From NCBI GenBank assembly GCA_036005125.1, contig DASYQV010000287.1:1-5781 (forward strand): a stretch of 5,781 nucleotides of DNA, written 5' to 3'. The notes beneath the pieces are model-generated. The model was not told the origin of the DNA. It saw only the letters and a list, made by a program, of their open reading frames with translations, and did not search any database. The DNA is from DASYQV01 sp036005125 (GTDB lineage Bacteria > Acidobacteriota > Vicinamibacteria > Vicinamibacterales > UBA2999). Both the position numbers and the translations under genes were made by a program. Below, piece by piece: positions 5,670 to 5,781 of this stretch (positions are counted from its first letter, which is position 1; every line of letters starts with the position of its first letter).

Positions 5670-5781
5670 TCAGGACACGCCGCACACCGGCCACGTCACG
5701 TGGCGCATTTGGGCGAGCGCCTGCTCGCGCGTATCGACGAAGTCCAGCACAACGCCCGCCCCGAGTTCGCGTGTATCTGTT
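5670..5781 (-). CDS. C-terminal fragment of an unrecognised protein (5' end outside window)
   Basis: On the minus strand a frame is open from the window edge (first full codon at 5780) to TGA at 5672-5670, giving 36 residues that end in VTWPVCGVS. The segment reads LGAGVVLDFVDTREQALAQM, an ordinary protein-like strand and helix, unlike the Arg-rich low-complexity reading of the neighbouring frame. It converges on the 199-residue gene, and array C lies between the two stops. The fragment is too short to assign a family. Confidence 0.55.
   Translation of the reverse strand, partial: TDTRELGAGVVLDFVDTREQALAQMRHVTWPVCGVS

Overview
The window is a GC-rich stretch of bacterial chromosome with six protein-coding genes. 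Two are cut by the window edges. Coding is dense and intergenic gaps are short. Three of the gaps are filled with tandem 7-bp repeats. GC-rich coding with AT-richer heptamer runs between genes suggests a soil or environmental bacterium, and Acidobacteria is my guess. No ribosomal or other marker gene is present, so taxonomy is inference only.

Left part (1-1716), minus strand. A peptide-methionine (R)-S-oxide reductase (MsrB) with a twin-arginine-like leader runs off the left edge. Upstream of it, and probably transcribed towards it, is an FAD-dependent oxidoreductase of the L-2-hydroxyglutarate oxidase type. About 100 bp with a CCTGATG heptamer array separates the two.

Centre (1763-4958), plus strand. 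After a 46-bp divergent promoter region come three tightly packed genes forming a nucleotide-sugar operon: an RmlD-like sugar-nucleotide reductase, GDP-mannose 4,6-dehydratase (Gmd), and a nucleotide-sugar 6-dehydrogenase best matched by the UDP-N-acetylglucosamine (WbpA) type. Gaps are 1 bp and 12 bp. They should supply a GDP-6-deoxyhexose and a UDP-hexuronic acid for a surface polysaccharide. No glycosyltransferase, Wzx or Wzy gene is in view. The dTDP-rhamnose genes rmlA, rmlB and rmlC are also absent, so the RmlD-like enzyme may reduce the Gmd product instead.

Right part (4963-5781). A second heptamer array (CTTCRGR) follows the dehydrogenase. Next is an unrecognised 199-residue protein whose C-terminal half vaguely recalls RNase H/RuvC-like folds. 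A third, inverted heptamer array (GATTCWT / AATCAAG) can fold into a long imperfect hairpin. It separates this gene from the C-terminal end of an unrecognised convergent minus-strand gene.

The most distinctive signal is the repeat family. Three arrays with different sequences but the same 7-bp period and a shared G[CA]WTC core each sit immediately next to, or contain, a stop codon. The metabolic genes are ordinary members of known families.
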